From an uncultured Collinsella sp. (GTDB lineage: Bacteria > Actinomycetota > Coriobacteriia > Coriobacteriales > Coriobacteriaceae), in contig URTP01000039.1 of the NCBI GenBank assembly GCA_900550835.1, positions 1-14,099 of the forward strand: a DNA stretch of 14,099 bases. Direction: 5' to 3'. The translations under genes and the position numbers were made by a program. Shown here in pieces: positions 13,162 through 14,099 of this stretch. How positions within the stretch are numbered: the first letter of the stretch is position 1; every line of letters starts with the position of its first letter. The notes beneath the pieces were generated by a model, which did no database searches, was not told where the DNA came from, and saw only the letters and a list, made by a program, of their open reading frames with translations.

Positions 13162-14099
13162 ATGAACGTACTTGTTGTCAACGCCGGTAGCTCAAGCCTT
13201 AAATATCAGCTTTTGGATACCGATACCCGCGAGGTTTTCGCCAAGGGCAACTGCGAACGTATCGGTTCGGACGTGGGCATCTTTGGCCACTCCGAGAACG
13301 GTGGCGCCAAGCAAACCGAGGAGGCCCCCTTCCCGGATCACCGTTCGGCTATCGCACGCGTGCTCGAAGAGCTCGAGAAGACCGACTTTACGATCGATGG
13401 CATTGGGCATCGTATTGTTCAGGGTGGCTGGTACTTTGACGATTCCGCGGTCGTCGACGATGAGGTCATGGCTAAGATTCTCGAGGTGGCACCGCTTGCC
13501 CCGCTGCACAACTACGGCGAGGCAGCGGCAATCGAGTATTGTCGCGAGAAGTATCCGGAGCTGCCCAACGTGGCCGTCTTCGACACCTCGTTCCACATGA
13601 CTATGCCCGAGGTCGCCTACACCTACGCCCTGCCCAAGGACGTGTGTAACAAGTACCACGTGCGCAAGTACGGCGCCCACGGTACGAGCCACCGCTACGA
13701 GTGGATGATGGCCAAGGAGATCCTGGGTTCGCGCTGCCACCGTCTGCTTTCGTGTCATCTGGGCAACGGCGCTTCACTCGCCGCCATTGAGGACGGTGTA
13801 TGCCGCGATACCACGATGGGCCTCACGCCGCTCGACGGCCTGATGATGGGCACCCGTTGTGGTTCCATTGACCCGGCTACCGTGTGCTACCTGCAGCGCG
13901 AGGGCGGCTACAGCTACCAGGAAGTCGATGACATGATGAACAAGCAGTCTGGTCTGCTTGCCATCTCGGGCATCTCCAACGACGCCCGTGACATCCGCAC
14001 GCGCGCCTCCGAGGGCGACGAGCGCTGCCTGCTCGCCTTCGATATGTTCGCCTACAAGGCCATGCAGCAGGCCGGCTCCATGATTGCCTCCATGGCGGG
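13162..14099 (+). CDS. ackA: Acetate kinase, second copy (3' end outside window)
   Basis: This paralogue of the gene just upstream begins at ATG 13162 behind AAAGGAG with 4-nt spacing. It runs 312 codons to the window end; about 80 residues should be missing. It shows NAGSSSLKYQ (7-16), GHRIVQGG (82-89), LAPLHN (112-117), DTSFH (141-145), AHGTSH (172-177), HLGNGAS (199-205) and GTRCGSIDPA (230-239). It keeps the canonical His177 and GNGAS that the first copy has changed, and shares Gln87 and the CGSIDP form. Codon use is more mixed than in the first copy, which suggests lower or conditional expression. The strong terminator between the genes argues for separate control. The function is probably acetate or a related short-chain acyl kinase. 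The missing C-terminus prevents checking the last active-site motif. Confidence 0.9.
   Translation, partial: MNVLVVNAGSSSLKYQLLDTDTREVFAKGNCERIGSDVGIFGHSENGGAKQTEEAPFPDHRSAIARVLEELEKTDFTIDGIGHRIVQGGWYFDDSAVVDDEVMAKILEVAPLAPLHNYGEAAAIEYCREKYPELPNVAVFDTSFHMTMPEVAYTYALPKDVCNKYHVRKYGAHGTSHRYEWMMAKEILGSRCHRLLSCHLGNGASLAAIEDGVCRDTTMGLTPLDGLMMGTRCGSIDPATVCYLQREGGYSYQEVDDMMNKQSGLLAISGISNDARDIRTRASEGDERCLLAFDMFAYKAMQQAGSMIASMA

Noticed and set aside
1..14099. CRISPR arrays, tRNA/rRNA genes, complete insertion sequences
   Set aside because: No regular spaced repeats, no tRNA cloverleaf or rRNA sequence, and no transposase gene were seen on either strand.

Overview
The window looks like a piece of a GC-rich Actinomycetota chromosome of the Coriobacteriia, most like Collinsella. 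This rests on gene content and style: an ECF transporter, a C69 dipeptidase with a C-terminal membrane anchor, tandem acetate kinases, G/C-ending codons and AAAGGAG-type ribosome binding sites. It is a judgement from memory of such genomes, not a search result.

Layout. Positions 1-2083 (minus strand) hold an ECF-type uptake operon: promoter, a 22-codon leader peptide with three consecutive Trp codons, an intrinsic terminator, a TrpP-like substrate-binding (S) component, two palindromic intergenic elements, and an ECF ATPase running off the window edge. This reads as a tryptophan importer controlled by ribosome-mediated transcription attenuation. Positions 2094-3896 (minus) encode a secreted, membrane-anchored C69 dipeptidase behind an AT-rich promoter region. 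Positions 4122-5224 (minus) hold a diacylglycerol/lipid kinase, a 30-residue membrane protein coupled to it, and a strong terminator. Positions 5323-9486 (plus) are housekeeping genes: ribonuclease D, a YugP-type zinc membrane protease, exonuclease VII large and small subunits, and a HIT-family hydrolase. Positions 9528-11698 (plus) are a LysR regulator and an MFS transporter in visibly more AT-rich DNA, possibly acquired. Positions 11819-14099 (plus) are two tandem acetate kinase genes, each with its own promoter region and start signals; the second is cut by the window end.

How the parts fit. The most interesting system is the Trp-leader/attenuator plus ECF transporter. The regulatory logic (tandem Trp codons, overlapping alternative RNA pairings, terminator) and the complete absence of Trp from the 490 visible transporter residues point the same way: a tryptophan importer expressed, and still translatable, when charged tRNA-Trp is scarce. 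The dipeptidase next door would release amino acids from peptides outside the membrane. That functional link is inference only. The paired acetate kinases suggest heavy reliance on substrate-level phosphorylation through acyl-phosphates, with the copies diverging at otherwise conserved positions.

All pairings and motifs were found by eye. No folding energies, database searches or promoter scores were computed.
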